This document shows positions 11,046-25,561 of a stretch of 64,000 nucleotides of DNA, one piece after another. Within the stretch, counting starts at the first letter, position 1. Each line of letters starts with the position of its first letter. The position numbers were made by a program, and so were the translations under genes. Source of the DNA: Fasciolopsis buskii (Eukaryota > Platyhelminthes > Trematoda > Plagiorchiida > Fasciolidae); the NCBI GenBank assembly GCA_008360955.1, contig LUCM01008329.1, positions 62,001 to 126,000 of the forward strand, in the 5' to 3' direction. The notes under the pieces are model-generated. The model was not told the DNA's origin, searched no databases, and saw nothing but the letters and a program-made list of their open reading frames with translations.

Positions 11046-13690
11046 AGGATTATTATCTGAATTAATTTTGTCAATATTCTTTTTCGTTCATTGTAATTTT
11101 TATGAGCGGTAAATCATGTGCATATCGGGAGTAAACGGATTCAGTAACTTTCGGCATGCATTCTACCTGAGCATCAAGTTAGACTGTAGTGAATAAAAAC
11201 GTATGCGAACTATTTTCGTATTAGTCGATGAAGACAAGGGAACCAGATCCTAGGACTGAATTTAAAAGGCGAACATTTGGTACTAGTATTGTAAACTTAT
11301 CACACTCGCCGGCACTATAGTTTAGTCTAGGGGAGCGGGCTTTTTACATGTTCGCGTCAGTTTACAGTAGGCGAAAATTTTGGAGTTTTACTGTTCGTAC
11401 GCTTCTATGCTGGGCAACAGATGGTGTTGTTTGCTAAATTTTATGATTTCAAACCATATTAATCTATTTCTGCGCATACGAACTAGCACATACACACACA
11501 CGCACACGCACACACGCATACACACATGCACACCAGACGAATGTCCACCGCAGGATTATAACCGACTCAAATAATAACCAACCCTTCTCAATCTCATACA
11601 ATCAGCCATATCGATTTGAGTTAGTTTCAAGTAAGCTTTGCCATCTCTCCAACTATCGTATTTTTCTAGTGGTCCCCCTTCATATTCCGTCTGGTCTCAT
11701 GTTTGCATCCCGTTTACTTACCCACTGAGGCTGGTAAAGAGAGAACCTTGCAGAGGGAGGGAGACATGAAGCAGACTACATGTGAAAAATACACCGTTGA
11801 AGGGACGGAACAAAAGCAACAAGATCCAGAAGGGAAGAAACTTTTTCATTGTTTTTTTGGTTTACAGTGCATGTGTGTGTTTGCGTGTGTGGGCTTGCAG
11901 CCCCGTGCTTGGATGGGTGATAATATACTTTGTTGGAGTTCGGAATTCCGATTAGAAGCAGAGACGAGTGCCAAGCCAATCAACTTCTTCATCCTCATCA
12001 GTTGCAGTTGCAGTATTGTCAGTAGCACCAACATCCTCATCTGATAGCCTTATCAATTAATGAAGCAAGTAAGGACGTGTATTTATACTACGGGTGTGCA
12101 GTTTCACCGAAACTCGAATGGCATACGAACTGCGGGAAGAAATCACTGACAGATGTTGGAAAATCTAATTTTTCTGTTCTTTTTAAGGGGGAATAAATGG
12201 TTATCAGCTACTTAGCTCACTTGATTGGGTGCGATGATGGTCTTGTGGAGGATGACTGTGGTCCCGGTGGTGGTAGCGAAGCCATGTCGGACATGGCAAT
12301 CTGGTCGGAGGGTGACAGTCGTAGTCTGGCATTTATGCATACTAGAATTTATGGTTTGCAAATCGTGATGCCCGGGGTGAGAAAGATCGGTAATGTGATC
12401 AAAATTTGTGGCCATATTGAAATCTGAGATGTACAATATTTGTAAGTGGATGATTGAGGTTAGACAACCAGGTGAGTATCCGAGACGCTGTCGGGAGAGA
12501 TGGTCTGTAATGTGCAAATCTGAGGTCGAAAACGTTTGGCTAATTTGAGGTAGTCTGGTTAAAAGTAACATACGGCTTCCGGAAGTGTTTTTTATGGTTG
12601 CAGTCGGACGGATTTAGGTACGAGTCTCTAGTACCGATATAACTGTCTATCTATCCATCGTCAAACTGAACCGACTGATGTTCTAAATGAGCAATATCGT
12701 TGGACTGTGGAACGTAGCGAAAAAATGTCTTCAATCACCTCACAGATGAATGACGCACGGTTAGTTTGGACCTCCCGAAAAAACACTGCTACCTCATCGA
12801 TCTTCCATTCTGACGGGAAAAGTTTTTGCACAATGTGAAATCTTTCAAACCCCAAACAACTATTTTTGCCCGCTATGCGCAGGCCTAAACCGCGATCGTT
12901 CTAAGTTGCAAAATAAATGTTAATTCTCAAGTATTTAAACTAAAAAACTGCCATTGGAAATACTTCTATTAGGCTAATATTTCAATTAACAAGGGCAAAC
13001 TTTAAGGCAAATGTATAGCTGGAAGCTATGAAGAATATGTGAAAAGAATGTCACTTTGAAAAAGTACTCCTCGAAACACTTTCGGCCAAGAAGTGTGAAC
13101 ACCTGCCGTTTTCCCTAAATTCGAAAATGCAGCCGGACTACAGATATCCAAGTTCCTGTGTGTTACTGCTGAGAAAATGCGATGTTTCGATAGTTGGTGC
13201 AGGTAACTTGCGGCGTGAATATTAGGCATTCCAAGCCCGTCATTCAACCACTCAATACAGGAACTTTGAAACGACGGTCGCCCTGCAAAATTGCTGCACG
13301 CCGAATAACGGAAGCGAATCAACACTATTGCTATTATTATTATTATTATCAATTTTGCATTGCTAACCTTAGGGAGGATCGTTGCTAATTTACCTCGAAT
13401 TCACAGCAAAGGTGGCTAGTTTGATTTTGTTCGAAATCATATTTGTACGCCGCTCTGACCAGTTAGTATCCGAACAAAGGACGGCTATGGAGGATTTCAT
13501 TAAGGTGACTGATTCGCACAACTAAGTTACTTTGGTTTGAAAACTGATGATTCTTTTACGAGATCAAAAAATTCTGCAATTATTGTGACATTACTGCATT
13601 AAATCCCAAGTAAATCGCCTCATTTTGCCGGATCAGAGCATAAGCGATCATTAAAAACCATAAAGACATCGTGTGGCTGTTATCATCAAG
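11046..13690. other. Non-coding DNA
   Basis: Contains a CA-rich run at 11487-11534. Open frames at 11703-12044 (plus) and 12212-12571 (minus) lack coding support; the acceptor-like tract before 12197 leads into early stops in two frames and a 17-codon dead end in the third. Confidence 0.5.
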
Positions 13691-13717
13691 CTTGCTCTGA
13701 ATCGTCATCAGAGCAAG
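13691..13717. other. Perfect 10-bp hairpin, 7-nt loop
   Basis: CTTGCTCTGA and TCAGAGCAAG pair perfectly around a seven-base loop. No flanking evidence for a functional RNA. Confidence 0.5.
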
Positions 13718-13845
13718 TCTATCCGGAAAGCGCTGTATCGTCTTATGTTCATACTAACCAAGGGACTCACCCCCTCGTTCGTCGGATCCCACAATAGCTA
13801 ACCCGTTCAAGTTGCAATCGCCTACGAGGTATTCGACCATATTTC

Positions 13846-13895
13846 GGATAGCTGAGAGATCCGCGGTTGATCTCCAGCAGGGTTCAAACAGCTAT
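13846..13895 (+). mobile_element. tRNA-like fragment, possible SINE head
   Basis: An A-box-like GGATAGCTGAGAG is followed about 20 bases later by a B-box-like GGGTTCAAACA (13880-13890), the spacing of an internal pol III promoter. Acceptor arms do not pair, so it is not a working tRNA gene. Confidence 0.35.
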
Positions 13896-13899
13896 ACAG

Positions 13900-16330
13900 A
13901 ACTCCTCCATGGCCGTGCAAAATAGATTATTTCAAAATGATTTTCTATTTTTTTCACGTAATCAGTCCCACACTAATTATCACTGACCTGCATGAAAATC
14001 CGATCAGGCGGTCCTATAACGCTGACTGATAGGTTTCACCTAGCAATTTCTTGGTAATATAGGTTTGATAACATTAGCAAGTCTATCGAGGAGAGGCATG
14101 CTTTCGACAGTGTTGGCAATAATAGGTAAATTTATCGATCAGATGTTAATGAAACTCGTACTCATCTAGTTCAGTCCAACTTGCATCTTTTTAAAAAATG
14201 TTCATTGTTTTATTTCTTCTGTGGCTGTAATACCAAACCGACAATTCAAGCAAAATGTGTACAGAAATTTGGGGTTGCCCACAGAGTATATACATCGAAA
14301 GACATCGTGAAATCGTGATAGATTTTAGCCTTTACATGGATTTCATTTATTAATATGTTCATCGTGAACCTGCCACAAGAAAACAATTTTTCTGTAGTCT
14401 CTAGAATGAATATTATCAATACGATCTCCACTGAATTGGACGGATATTTTCGCAAAGCCTAGACGAACAGCGTAAAATGGGTACTCCGGTCCCAGCGGCC
14501 AGAAATTCGACAAAAGAGTGTTGTGTTGCACAAAGAGATTCGCTCGGGGCTAAAAAAGAACAATCAGCCAGTTTTTACCTATAGCTATCATTAGCGAGGT
14601 AAACGAATTCTTCTGGTTTGACTTGATAAGTTTGTCCACAAGGTCCAGCCAGGTGAGACAAAAACTCTCCTTTGAAATGATGGATTGTGTGTGTTCAATT
14701 TGTTTTCCGTACAAACTGAATACCGAATCGATGTCAAGTAAATACGGCTAAAAAATATGGTTGTCTACTAGGTTGGCCAATCCGCCGAACTCCACGGATG
14801 TACACACATACATCGTTAGTTCTGTCATCCAAACAACGTCTGGATTGTGTAACCAGCAAGCTAACATTCATTTCACGATAAAGCCCCTCGACTTGAACAC
14901 GCGTGAGGTAATAAACGCTACTACAGAAAAGGGGTGATGCCTGGGTAAGAAGTGAATGTTTGGGTTCGATTGATTCGGAACAAGCTTCCCTCGAATTTCG
15001 GCAGTGTTAGTAGAACTGCGCCCTCACTCATTCAGACTAACATAATACGAGTTCACTTGATTGTACTACCGCACAGAATATGATGTCTGGACAGTAGTGG
15101 CTCTATTTGACTTTTGGAAAGAACGCATCGAACTGACTCACCAAATCCATGATAACATCTCCCCTTATTCAGTTTCACAAGCCATGAAATGCATCTCGGA
15201 GTTGACTTCCACATGAAAGGGGAATTTTCCTTAGTTTTGACATCTGTATCGATTCGACTAGGTCATAATACATCTGGCGCGTATGACCTGTTTTACTGTC
15301 AGCATTCATTATCCTAGTTAGATTCGGACCCGTCGTGAATATACGGAAATTTACGCCATGCAAGATACAATTTGCCCTCTTGATTTTTAGTGTTATTTTT
15401 AGAGAAAAAAGTGCAACTGAATTTTCCACCATCTTATGTCATTCATCATAGCTGTTTACCTGTACATAGCCGGTGGAGCAGCTTGAAATTGTTTAGGTTG
15501 ATAGCCATAAAACATTCCTTGCGTTTCGTTTTCTGATTTGCATTGCACTACACCTCCCTATTCACCTAGAGCACTCTATATCATCCGAAGAACAATTGCA
15601 AGCAGTACTATCCTCAAGTAACATAAGATAATGTTAATTAAGTTCGCCTTAGTTTTTTTAACAATAGCAATATTATTGGCCAGTTTTGAAGATATCCCTA
15701 TAGATTACAAGCGAACTACGATAAAAAAACAGTTTCACGAAGAAACCGATCGAGTGACTGGGCCGGTATAATATTTTCCTACACTAGCATTTTATTACCA
15801 TTGAAGGATTCAATACACTGGCATATAAAGACATGTCAGGGAAGAAATCAATAGATTCGATGATATATCAAACGAAAACCAAGGTTAGAGTGGACTGTAC
15901 TTTGGAATGTTTTACTTGGAACAGAGTTGTACATTTTGTGTACTAAATTGTCGGTCTTTTCTCCATGTACACACAAGATCCACAAAAATTCCTGCGAAAG
16001 TTTTGTTTTTCACTCCGCATTTCCGTTGCTTACACCTAATGAGGTTAATGTATGCGCTTATGATAAAAGCTGCATCGGCATCTTGAATTCGTTGATGCTA
16101 ATTGACTTCATATTTTGTGTTCCATCACTAGTCCTGCTCTCTTGCCTTCTCTCACACACGCACATACACAACAACACAGAATCATAAACCACAAACATGG
16201 GAGTAAAAGAGTCCGGACAATGTTGGTCTCTGCATTTTCAACATCCCCGTGAATACCCATTTGCCTAACACGATTCCACATGAAGAAGTTACTACCCCAT
16301 GATATCCATCCTAAAGTGAGTTCCTTTGAT
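13900..16330. other. Non-coding DNA, nothing recognised
   Basis: No supported exon, repeat or RNA gene. Confidence 0.5.
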
Positions 16331-16333
16331 TCG

Positions 16334-16423
16334 ATTATCATTATCATCATCCTTACCGGCATCCCCGCCGAATTCATCGTCAACGTCATCATTATCATCA
16401 TTTACACCTCCACCATAATCATC
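16334..16423. repeat. Imperfect ATC/TCA trinucleotide tract
   Basis: Interrupted ATC units over about 90 bases. Confidence 0.7.
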
Positions 16424-19400
16424 CCCGTGTCCACTAACTCTTTTCTTGCCATAATCAGCTGAAGGAAGACATGTATGGACCGAGTTTATTTAGGCTGCAG
16501 CCTCATTATTCAAAAATTTACGAAGAAAATGACCCGTAGGGAGTTCCATGTTCATTCTGGTCACACAGTTTAAGCGGATTTCTTTGCGTTACACTGTACA
16601 AATACCAGAGGAAACACGAATATTTCAGTCCGGTTATGTGCATTTAATCGCAGGTCAATGCGATTTTAATCCACCCCAACTCTTCCAAATCCTTGTCAAG
16701 CAACCAAACCACATGTACGAGCCCCGCGGTTATTCTTGATGTTTCATTGATGAGAGAATATGTCGAAGGATTTTCTGGGGTCCTTGCAGCGCTGTATTTA
16801 TATCGAGACCCGGAATTGCACGTCCTAAAAGGAACAAAGGCTACGATGATCACCTTAAGCATCGTAATCGTAAGGCTGAATGGAAATATTTCCCTCCTAT
16901 TTTTCCTTCGCGTGGAAGCACGTTCGGTGCTGAAATTTTAGTGCACTAAATCAGTCTGCCTTGTGTTCAAATGAGCACTTAACTCTATCGGGACTAAGAC
17001 GTACACCTGCTTCCGCACATATTAATTATTCTAGCTCTGATATGCAAACCCCCTTTAACCATTTGGGTGCCCAATGCCCAAATCATATTGTCAGAAGTAA
17101 TGGATCTGATAAAACGTGCCAATGTGAGTCTTAGACAGACCGAAACTATCTGCTAGCAAAACATGTTGTTCGAATTGAACATTTGGCAATCTAAATGTTG
17201 AGAAGAAGTGACTAAAGCTAGGAGTCCGCATGCTACATGACCAGCGTTCTTATAATTTAAGAAGACGAGTTAATTATTAAAATAACTGATAAACCGGTCG
17301 AATCAGGCCTATACTCGGTTCAACATTCAATAGATACTTCGATCACGGATAAACACTTCGTTCAATTCGGTACCTCTATGAACGACGAATGGTATGAACC
17401 AGCACTCATCCTTCTAACCCGGCGGTGCATATTAACAAGTGCGTTAGAAGGAATGGCATTTTGAACAAGCCATTGTGTGTGCATGAACTAAGTTAATGAC
17501 GGACGCATCAGTTATTCCGGCCAAATTTGACCCTTGGTGTCCATTCGTCTTTTCGTTCACCGATCTACACGGTGCATCCGAAGTGGGCCAAGGAATGATT
17601 GGGGTTTGGAAAGATAGGTTGTTGAAATAAGATAGCACACATGCGACCAGAACGAACCTCTGAATGTGATGTCATTTATCATCGGTTCAAAAGTGAACCA
17701 ATATCGACTTCAGAGTTGTCAGAAAAATATGAACTATCAGTGGAGTGTAAATGCCACCATTATTCACCTGTTTGTGGCTTAAATCGACCATAGATCTGCT
17801 TGTGAAAGCTCCCTCTTTCACTATGTGGATTTTAGAACGTTCATGTAGAAGTGCCTAGGTAGAAGTGGAAGTTAGATCTGGAGAGGTGTGTGTGTGTGTG
17901 TGTGTGTACGAGACTAGTGACGGTTATTTTTTATATGGTTTTCCAGCATCGTTCAAGAACAGCATCAAAATGAGATCACTCATAAAGTGGGAATATCCAG
18001 GTATGGACAACAGCAAATCTGTTGATTTGTAGTCTGAAGCCAGTTGCAATCAACAAGCCCAACAGATATTTAGTTCGGGATGTAGTCTTTTTTATCCGTG
18101 GGCATATGTGATGAAGTAACAATGAGGTTTCATCTGCAGAGTAGATGCGCATCGTTGCTGAATTTCACTCCACTCAGACTTTTGCCTGGATGGCTGAAAG
18201 CTAATGAAAATCTTATTAAATAGAGGGAGCACACAGCAAATAATAGTGATAATAATAATGATTTTCTCTAATGATTACATGGAAAATATTTATACTTCAT
18301 TAAAACCGTCTCGGATAATTATGGACCACCAAAAGGGGAAGCGACTGGAGTAAACAGATTTTGCACTTAGGACACTTATGCAAGTCCCGTTTGGCGAATG
18401 TTGGATTATGTGTTTTCTTCTTCAGTCAACTGCACTCTGCGAAATTGGTTTTAATACAAGAATCCCAGTTTTGATTGGTCGAAGTATCTATGAACGGTCA
18501 GTTCTTTCATGATTGAAAATGGCTACTCCTCTTTGATTGACCAACGAAGAACTTTCAGTGGATCAAATTTGTGATTTATAAATGGACTTTTCATTCATAC
18601 ATTTTTTGCAATTTAAATGGGTACCGAATTCGGCCAGCCAGTGCTAATCCTGGCGGTAACAGTCAAAGAAGCTACCCACGTGATAACAATGGATCCAATA
18701 AACAAGCAGTTAAAATTTATATGGAATTAGTAAACACAACTAGGCCTGAATTGACCTTGGCAAGAACAGTATAACTACAAGTGTTTCGTGTATCGAGGCC
18801 CCAATGAAGCCCATCATCAGATAGGAAATGAAATTCTTATGACTACCGATTTGACCAAATTCTCCCTCTCCGAGACCGGAAGAGGCACAAACAAACGAGG
18901 TTTCGAATGAAATCTTTCCACGATTCATACGAGCGAAATGAAATTGTGTCACAAATTAGCCGTTTTATCGGCAAAATTTTAACAGATGTTTGAATTGCTG
19001 ATTCATCTTTGCGATGGGGTGATTCTACCCCTTTGTGTCTGATGCGTATGTTAAACTTTATGATTATAACCGAGCATATTGAAATACAAATATTCGTTCT
19101 TTCCGAGTTGGTTTATTTATTCCGATTGCAGTGTTATTCACAGGACGACTTCGCAAACCCCCAGAGACCGGCAATCGTTATTTGTCGTTCCAGTCTTTCG
19201 CATCCCTCTCTTCAGCACAGTGCGGTTCAACTAAACCTAACCAGTATCCCTACAAACTTTCGGCCGTGGTTGGGTGACAGACAGTAGGATAGCTCCCGCG
19301 GTGTTGGATAATTTTATGGGATAAATAACGATGTCCGTGTAACGAGTGAGTGAATGAGTGGGTGTAAGAATAAATTCACTATTGCACGTGGCATAAACTT

Positions 19401-20910
19401 TCCCATCTGATTCAACTCTACGTATTCCCACTACTATTTCCAGGTCTGCCTCCCCCCTCGCTCATGCGCACTTGTCACCTTTGCTATCGTAAATTGGTTT
19501 TCTTAACAGAAATACTCTTAAGATGAGTGATCTAAAAGCACAGTATGATTTGTAGTTTTTCCGGATTGTCTATTTGTTTTCTCTATGGCATGTTTTCTCT
19601 GTTGAATAGGCATGATTACCGGCGCACGCATATTAATCAGTCAAAATCCAACTTTTAGTGGTGGTAACCTAATTATCAATTTTTATGTGATGGTTTGTTG
19701 CAAAAGTCATAGTGTGATCGAAGGGGGATTCGTGATAGAAACGGACACACTTCATTTCTCTTCCCACTGACTGTTTATGTCAATTCAATCTATCCGTATT
19801 TGTGTGCTTGCGTGCACGTGTGCATCTATTGTCAGTCGTTTTGATTCGAGTTGCACAGTCAGAATAAGAACAGACAGACGGCCAAGTGAATATCCCGTTC
19901 TGTACTAACAACAGGTGGAAAAAATTACTGAGTAGACCATGTTGTTGTTCGCGTTCTTGTTGGTTTTGGTTTGGTGACATTGGTGATGATTGACATGGGG
20001 GGTGGGGTGGGGTGGGGGTGGAACTGATGGTGATACGGATGTTGATGATACAATGGTAACAGTTTGGACATTTGCTTCACTGTGTACGTCCATGGGTGGG
20101 ATGAAAAAGACTACGGTTACGGTATGAGTGAGATAAAACCGTTAAAAATTTAACAGAAAAAAAATCACTTTTCAGTTAACCTACACCTGACTGACGTGGC
20201 ATACACGCGTGTGACACAAAAAGAAACTTTGTATGGTTCGAGACACCAACATTAGATCAGTCTTCAATTATTGGTGAAGATAACTGTACGAATGGAACTT
20301 TGTAGATGCGGAAACTGTTACTTCAGCCCAGACAGCGAGCTTCATGAAACTGAATGATTGCTCTCCCATTGGAATTCCATGAGTCAGTGTACAAGAATGT
20401 GGCTGCCCGAAGAGCATCTGACTCTTGTTCCTTCAATGAGATAAGGACTGACAGGTGCAAATGTCTGTACACAAAGTTATAATCATTCAAGACGAAATAC
20501 TAAAACTGAGGTCGTATCCTTGAACGGACTCTACTAGGGAGACACAACTTGAATTTATTACTGCTGTTTCATTTGTATTCCAATCAAAATAACCATAAAC
20601 CGCAAGAAATTTCTAAAAGGAATAGGATTAACGAAAACGAATATACTTGTACTATAAGTTTCCTGCATGTACACTTAAGTTCATCACAACTAATAACATT
20701 ACAGCCCAGAAAATGAACTTTGTCCGTTGGCTGCACATGTCGTCATGAAAATACATTGTTGGTTGAAAGCACGAAGACCAAATATGTCCATACCAGGGAG
20801 GTACTGAAATTTAACTAGTTCGCCTAATAATGACGATGACGTTCCATCTGCAAAATCCGAATCATTATTGGAATCACTGACATCCGAATCAGCACCATTA
20901 CCATCTTCCT
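16424..20910. other. Non-coding DNA
   Basis: Only simple features seen: a (TG)n run at 17886-17907 and a G-rich GGGGT run near 19997-20020. No supported exon. Confidence 0.5.
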
Positions 20911-20912
20911 TC

Positions 20913-21130
20913 TCCTCATCACCATCATCGTCGTCATCATCATCATCATCGTTGTCGTCGTCATCACGATCATCATCATCACGATCATCATCATCATCAT
21001 CATCATCACCATCATGATCATCATGATCATCCTCACCATCATCGTCGTCATCATCATCATCAACATCATCGTCTCAATCCTTCTCCTCCTCATAATCATT
21101 TGAATCATGAAAGCCATCATCCTCATCCAA
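20913..21130. repeat. Long CAT/ATC trinucleotide tract
   Basis: About 200 bases of interrupted ATC/CAT units, with weaker units reaching about 21240. On the minus strand it reads as a Met/Ile-rich frame of 135 codons, which is a repeat artefact. Confidence 0.9.
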
Positions 21131-21240
21131 ATCACCTGGCAGTTCATCATCAGGAACAGCATCAGTGTAATTATCATCATCATGCCAATGGTCTTACTCA
21201 TTACCACCTCCATCATCACTGTTATTATCATTCGAGTCTT

Positions 21241-23720
21241 TGTCTATCTCAACATCATTACGGAGTATAATAATGACAATAACAATAGTATTGTCAATAA
21301 TTTAACGGATCACAGAAAGTAGTATCATCAGTTCTGGCGACAAAGGAAGTGGTACGTGGGACATTAAATGTACTGTGATAATTCAAACTCAATTTATCTC
21401 AAACGAAACAAGCCTTCCCTCAAAACAAGACTACTCAAGTTGATTGGATATGGCATCTGAAGATCAACTAAGTGGATAGATGGTTGGATTTTCAAGGTGG
21501 CACTTAACTGATAAGTCCTTGAGTACAATTAGTGAACGGTTAGTGGTCTCGAAGTGGAGACTATACAATCCACCTAATATTTTGTCTGCCCATCCTGAAG
21601 AACTAAACAAGCAACAGTCCGTTTAGCGGTTCGAATTCGGTCGCTTAAGTGTCCTTCCCCTCATCGGTTGTGGTCGTGAGAGACAGAAGTGGATAGTTTG
21701 ATACGATAGAAACATAATCCACTCGACAGCCTAAGATGGACTCAACAAATGTGACTTATGACTAGAAGAGACTATCAAAATCAACACAGCCGTAAACAGC
21801 AGCCACAACAGCGACACCAAAACAATAACAGCAAAAGCAACAACAACCACAGACAGCAAATTGCAAATGCCCAAGTTCTTTTGGAGGAAAATATTGAATT
21901 CGATTTGTTCTTCATTATAATAGTGCTTAAAATAATAACGTTTGCAGTTGACCGAGGATGGGATGCAACGCCCCTCTCCCCCCAAAAAAATGATGAAGTT
22001 TTCATATACTGGTCTTTGTGGTCTGGGAAGAGCTTGGAATTTTTTGGAGGATGGATTTGGGTTAGCGGTACGATGATGATGATGATGATGAGGATGAGGA
22101 TGATGATGAAAATAATAACAACAAAGGTGGAGTATCAGAAACTAAAGGCGAATGTAAAGCAGGGATTTAGGATTTCGGTCGATGGTTTCGATATGTTGTG
22201 CTTGAGTAAGTTTTGCTCCCGTGTTCTCAAGTGATTGACGAGGAACGACATTTCGTTCCCCGCCTCTTACGTCTTAGTCATTGGTTCGGCTTGTACGTAC
22301 TTCCATCATTGACTGGAAGGGTGATGAAGGACAAATTCGAACGTGTTGCTGGAATTAGTGGTGCAAGCAAAATAATGGTTAATTATATTTAATTGTCCGT
22401 TCATATGCTCCTCTATTCGTATGCCTGCACCCTGCCCCATTGTAGTTAGCGCTGTTCCTCTAGTGAGCACCCTCGTTTCATCATATGCGTAATGCGTTCT
22501 CCGTTTCGTTCCGAGACTGAAAGCATTCGTGAGATATTTGGCCATTTTCAGTTAGCCACCTGACTGCATATTCTTGGGTGGATGGCCGACGCACAGACTA
22601 ACAAACAGGCAACCAGACGAAATCCATGCACAGATGCATATATGCATATATTCTCCTTCTCATTCTGTCAATTAGCAACATTTTCCGTTGTTGCTCGCCC
22701 GGATCGAATTGATTTACCAAGGTCGATATTATTTCTTCGCTGTATACCGCCACCCCTCGAAAAACTATTTGATTGCCGCCCTCGGTTCAGCCCTATTTAC
22801 AGAAACATTTTTATAAACTACTGGATTTTCTTCAACTAACCGTGTTTGAAGAACGAAGAAGTTTTCTTGTGTTATCCACATGTGTGTGTTCGTGTGCCAG
22901 TAAATATTGTGAGGGTTGCGTAGAGAAACAATGTAGCTACATAACGGTGTATGTTTGCATCAGTGTGATTGTGTATTTTGAAACGATGTGGGAAATGCTT
23001 GAGGCGAAAGGGAACAGTGATCTTGAAATTGCGTACGTACGTCTGTGTGTATGCAGGAACGGTCTACTGAGCTTAGTAACAGACCGATTGACGAGCACAT
23101 CTCGGACGGCATCGGCTAGGACAATGGCAAACGAAGATAAGATCACAAACACAAGCTTTTGCCGAACTGTAGCTGACGAACAAAATTCAATTTCCTTTGG
23201 AAAATTATCGGCTTCTATTCGAAATTACAGTGAGGTGAGATGTTGCACAGAACGGACAGTTCCAGAGTGATGAAGAAGAAGAGGAAGGGCGGGGATAAGG
23301 CGATTCTTTTGGGACGTGAGTTGGATTGGGTTGAGGTTTTAAGTAGACGAAATTGCGACAGCCGAACCGAGATGAAAGCAATTTAACTCAGGGACAAAAG
23401 AAAGAAACCTCGTCTCTTTTGGTTACGAAAATTTCATAGCCATCCAATTTATCGCAGACTGGATGGTAAGGCCATTCACAATGGAAGTTGTAAGGGAAGT
23501 GAGTCCAGGGTTATCTCAGGAAAAATATCGGAGTGAATCAAAGAATGATGGGATTGTGGAAAGGCAAACTGATATACATTCGCTGACGTTCTAATTTGAC
23601 TATATTTAACATATGAGGATAAGCCAGCTTCAGGCTGAAGATGATCATGTTAACAGGTACGACTGCAAAGGGTTTGTATCGGCTCAAAACAGACAAACAA
23701 GCATACAGACCTACAGGCAG
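21241..23720. other. Non-coding DNA
   Basis: Includes a GAT tract at 22072-22109. A 165-codon frame (22773-23270, plus) is within the length expected by chance and shows no domain or splice support. Confidence 0.5.
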
Positions 23721-23723
23721 ATG

Positions 23724-23793
23724 GACTGACTGGCCGACTGGCTGACTGGCTGACTGACTGGCTGACTGACTGACTGATTGACTGACTGACTGC
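23724..23793. repeat. (GACT)n tetranucleotide repeat
   Basis: About 70 bases of GACT units with GGCT variants. Confidence 0.9.
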
Positions 23794-24138
23794 CTGGATA
23801 TGACTTTGATTCAATTGCTCACTATTATTTTTTGACCGTCTCAGAAACTCATCCGCAAACTGCCTCATATCTGATTCACCGCAAACCATCAATCCGATAT
23901 TCGTTAGCCACCCACCCTTCATCCGCTCTGATTATTTTGTCTTCCTTAATCAAGTCTTTATAAACTGTCCTTTTTGATGCATCAAGAGGAGTGATGGAAA
24001 TTAAATTGGTTTACAATTCAATTAGCCTAAATGCTTCCCGCGGACCGGAAAGCTTTGAAGCAAATTTTAGTGCGCCTAACTAACCGTTTGGAGCAGAACA
24101 ACAAAAAACCTAATATAAAAACCAGTGGCAATGACAGT

Positions 24139-24206
24139 CACAATAACAACAACAACAACAAACAAACAACAACAACAACAACAACAAAAGCAACAGCAAC
24201 AGCAAC
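24139..24206. repeat. (CAA)n trinucleotide tract
   Basis: CAA units with a few CAAA and CAG variants. Confidence 0.9.
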
Positions 24207-25515
24207 CACGAAGATGCCACGTTTGTGCACAACACAATCATACGCATACGCACAGTTACACACGTACAGACTGTAGAAGATAAAATTCACTTATACGTTC
24301 ACCACCGAACAATTTTACTCATTAGGCTGACTAAATTAGAAGGTCAACTTATAACAGGCAGATCGCCTTCTTCTCATTGTTCACACGAGTAGACATGAGA
24401 GCAGGGGAAAATATAGATGGAATAGAACGAGAAATTTTCAGGCTCTGCTGAGTACAAAATAGCCAGATTTTGTGTTTCTGTCCGTGAGATTTTCCGTCAA
24501 AAGGACTGTGATTTTCTTTCTGATATCAACAACGAATGTGTGATACTCGGACTGGTGCAGTGATGGAATTGTTTACTCGATCACAATTATTCACTGAAGT
24601 GATCTCCTCATCTTCAGTGCATAGTTCTTTCGTGAGGTTGACTACGTGCTGCCCGAGGTGTATATCCAATCAAGTCCAACCGGGTCTCAGATCTGTGATG
24701 GATGACCATCAGCCGGACAGATTAGTAGCACTGTTGCTCAACCTTACACCTGGTGATCAATGTAAATCGAATCCTATACATATATATATATATGATTATG
24801 TGATCAAAACCCAACTTAGTCGTTCGGAGTGTGCTCTTCAGCGGTCAGTCCGCAGGAGAATCACAACAGTGAATCGCTATTACTTTTTTGTCAATTGAGC
24901 CAGCTCGGCATTAATAAAGTAGACACAATGCAGCTAGAATGGACGTTAAATGTAGATTGCATCTGGAAAAGTGAGGAAAATTTTCCGGTCGTTTATATAC
25001 TATTTACATTCAGTATATATATATGTATTGCATGTACTTGTTTAGTCAATGATTCGCTGTGATCAAATGCAACCGCCATGTTCCCCTGGGTGAATCAAAT
25101 TCACTAAGATAAGGTACCGAGTTGTCAGTTTGATTAACTTATCTTGTTTGCCCTATGGCTGAACCAAAATGTCTCAATGGATAGCAAATAGCCTTGTTGA
25201 TGCCTCATCCCATGATTTTTAAGATACTATCAACCGTGATTAGAATTTTTTAATCATCGTTTAGGAAATCACGGTCTTCGTGATGGAGTTAGAAAGATTG
25301 GCAAACTTTTACGGTGAATATTTTGCCATTATCTATTGTCATCTGTTTTTTTTTCCCCAATGTGTGAAAAATGGGCACACGGAGACCACAGCCGTACACC
25401 ACTCTCGCGGCAGTGCCGGCTACTTTGGACGAGTTTGTTGCGGACTTCGAAAATTGTATGCATCGGTTCTTCACCATTCCCGAATAGAAGGAGTAGTTAG
25501 GTGCCGGGTTCTATT
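24207..25515. other. Non-coding DNA
   Basis: Short TA runs near 24777-24794 and 25014-25025. A 120-codon frame at 24536-24898 has no support. Confidence 0.5.
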
Positions 25516-25520
25516 CGCGT

Positions 25521-25561
25521 ACACACACACACACACACAGAAGAGTGTGTGTGTGTGTGTG
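25521..25561. repeat. (AC)n facing (GT)n, inverted microsatellite
   Basis: An AC run is followed, after a few A/G-rich bases, by a TG run of nearly equal length. The arms are complementary over about 16 bases and can form a hairpin. Confidence 0.85.

Noticed and set aside
11990..12015. CTGATGAG on the minus strand as a hammerhead core
   Set aside because: Followed by GATGAAG with no stem II and no proper GAAA.
12197..12427. Exon after the TTCTGTTCTTTTTAAG tract
   Set aside because: All three frames after the acceptor meet stops within 20 codons; the longer frame there starts independently of it.
20824..21231. 135-codon Met/Ile-rich frame on the minus strand
   Set aside because: It is the translation of the CAT/ATC trinucleotide tract.
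22773..23270. 165-codon frame on the plus strand
   Set aside because: No domain or splice support; cysteine and valine content comes from TG-rich stretches.
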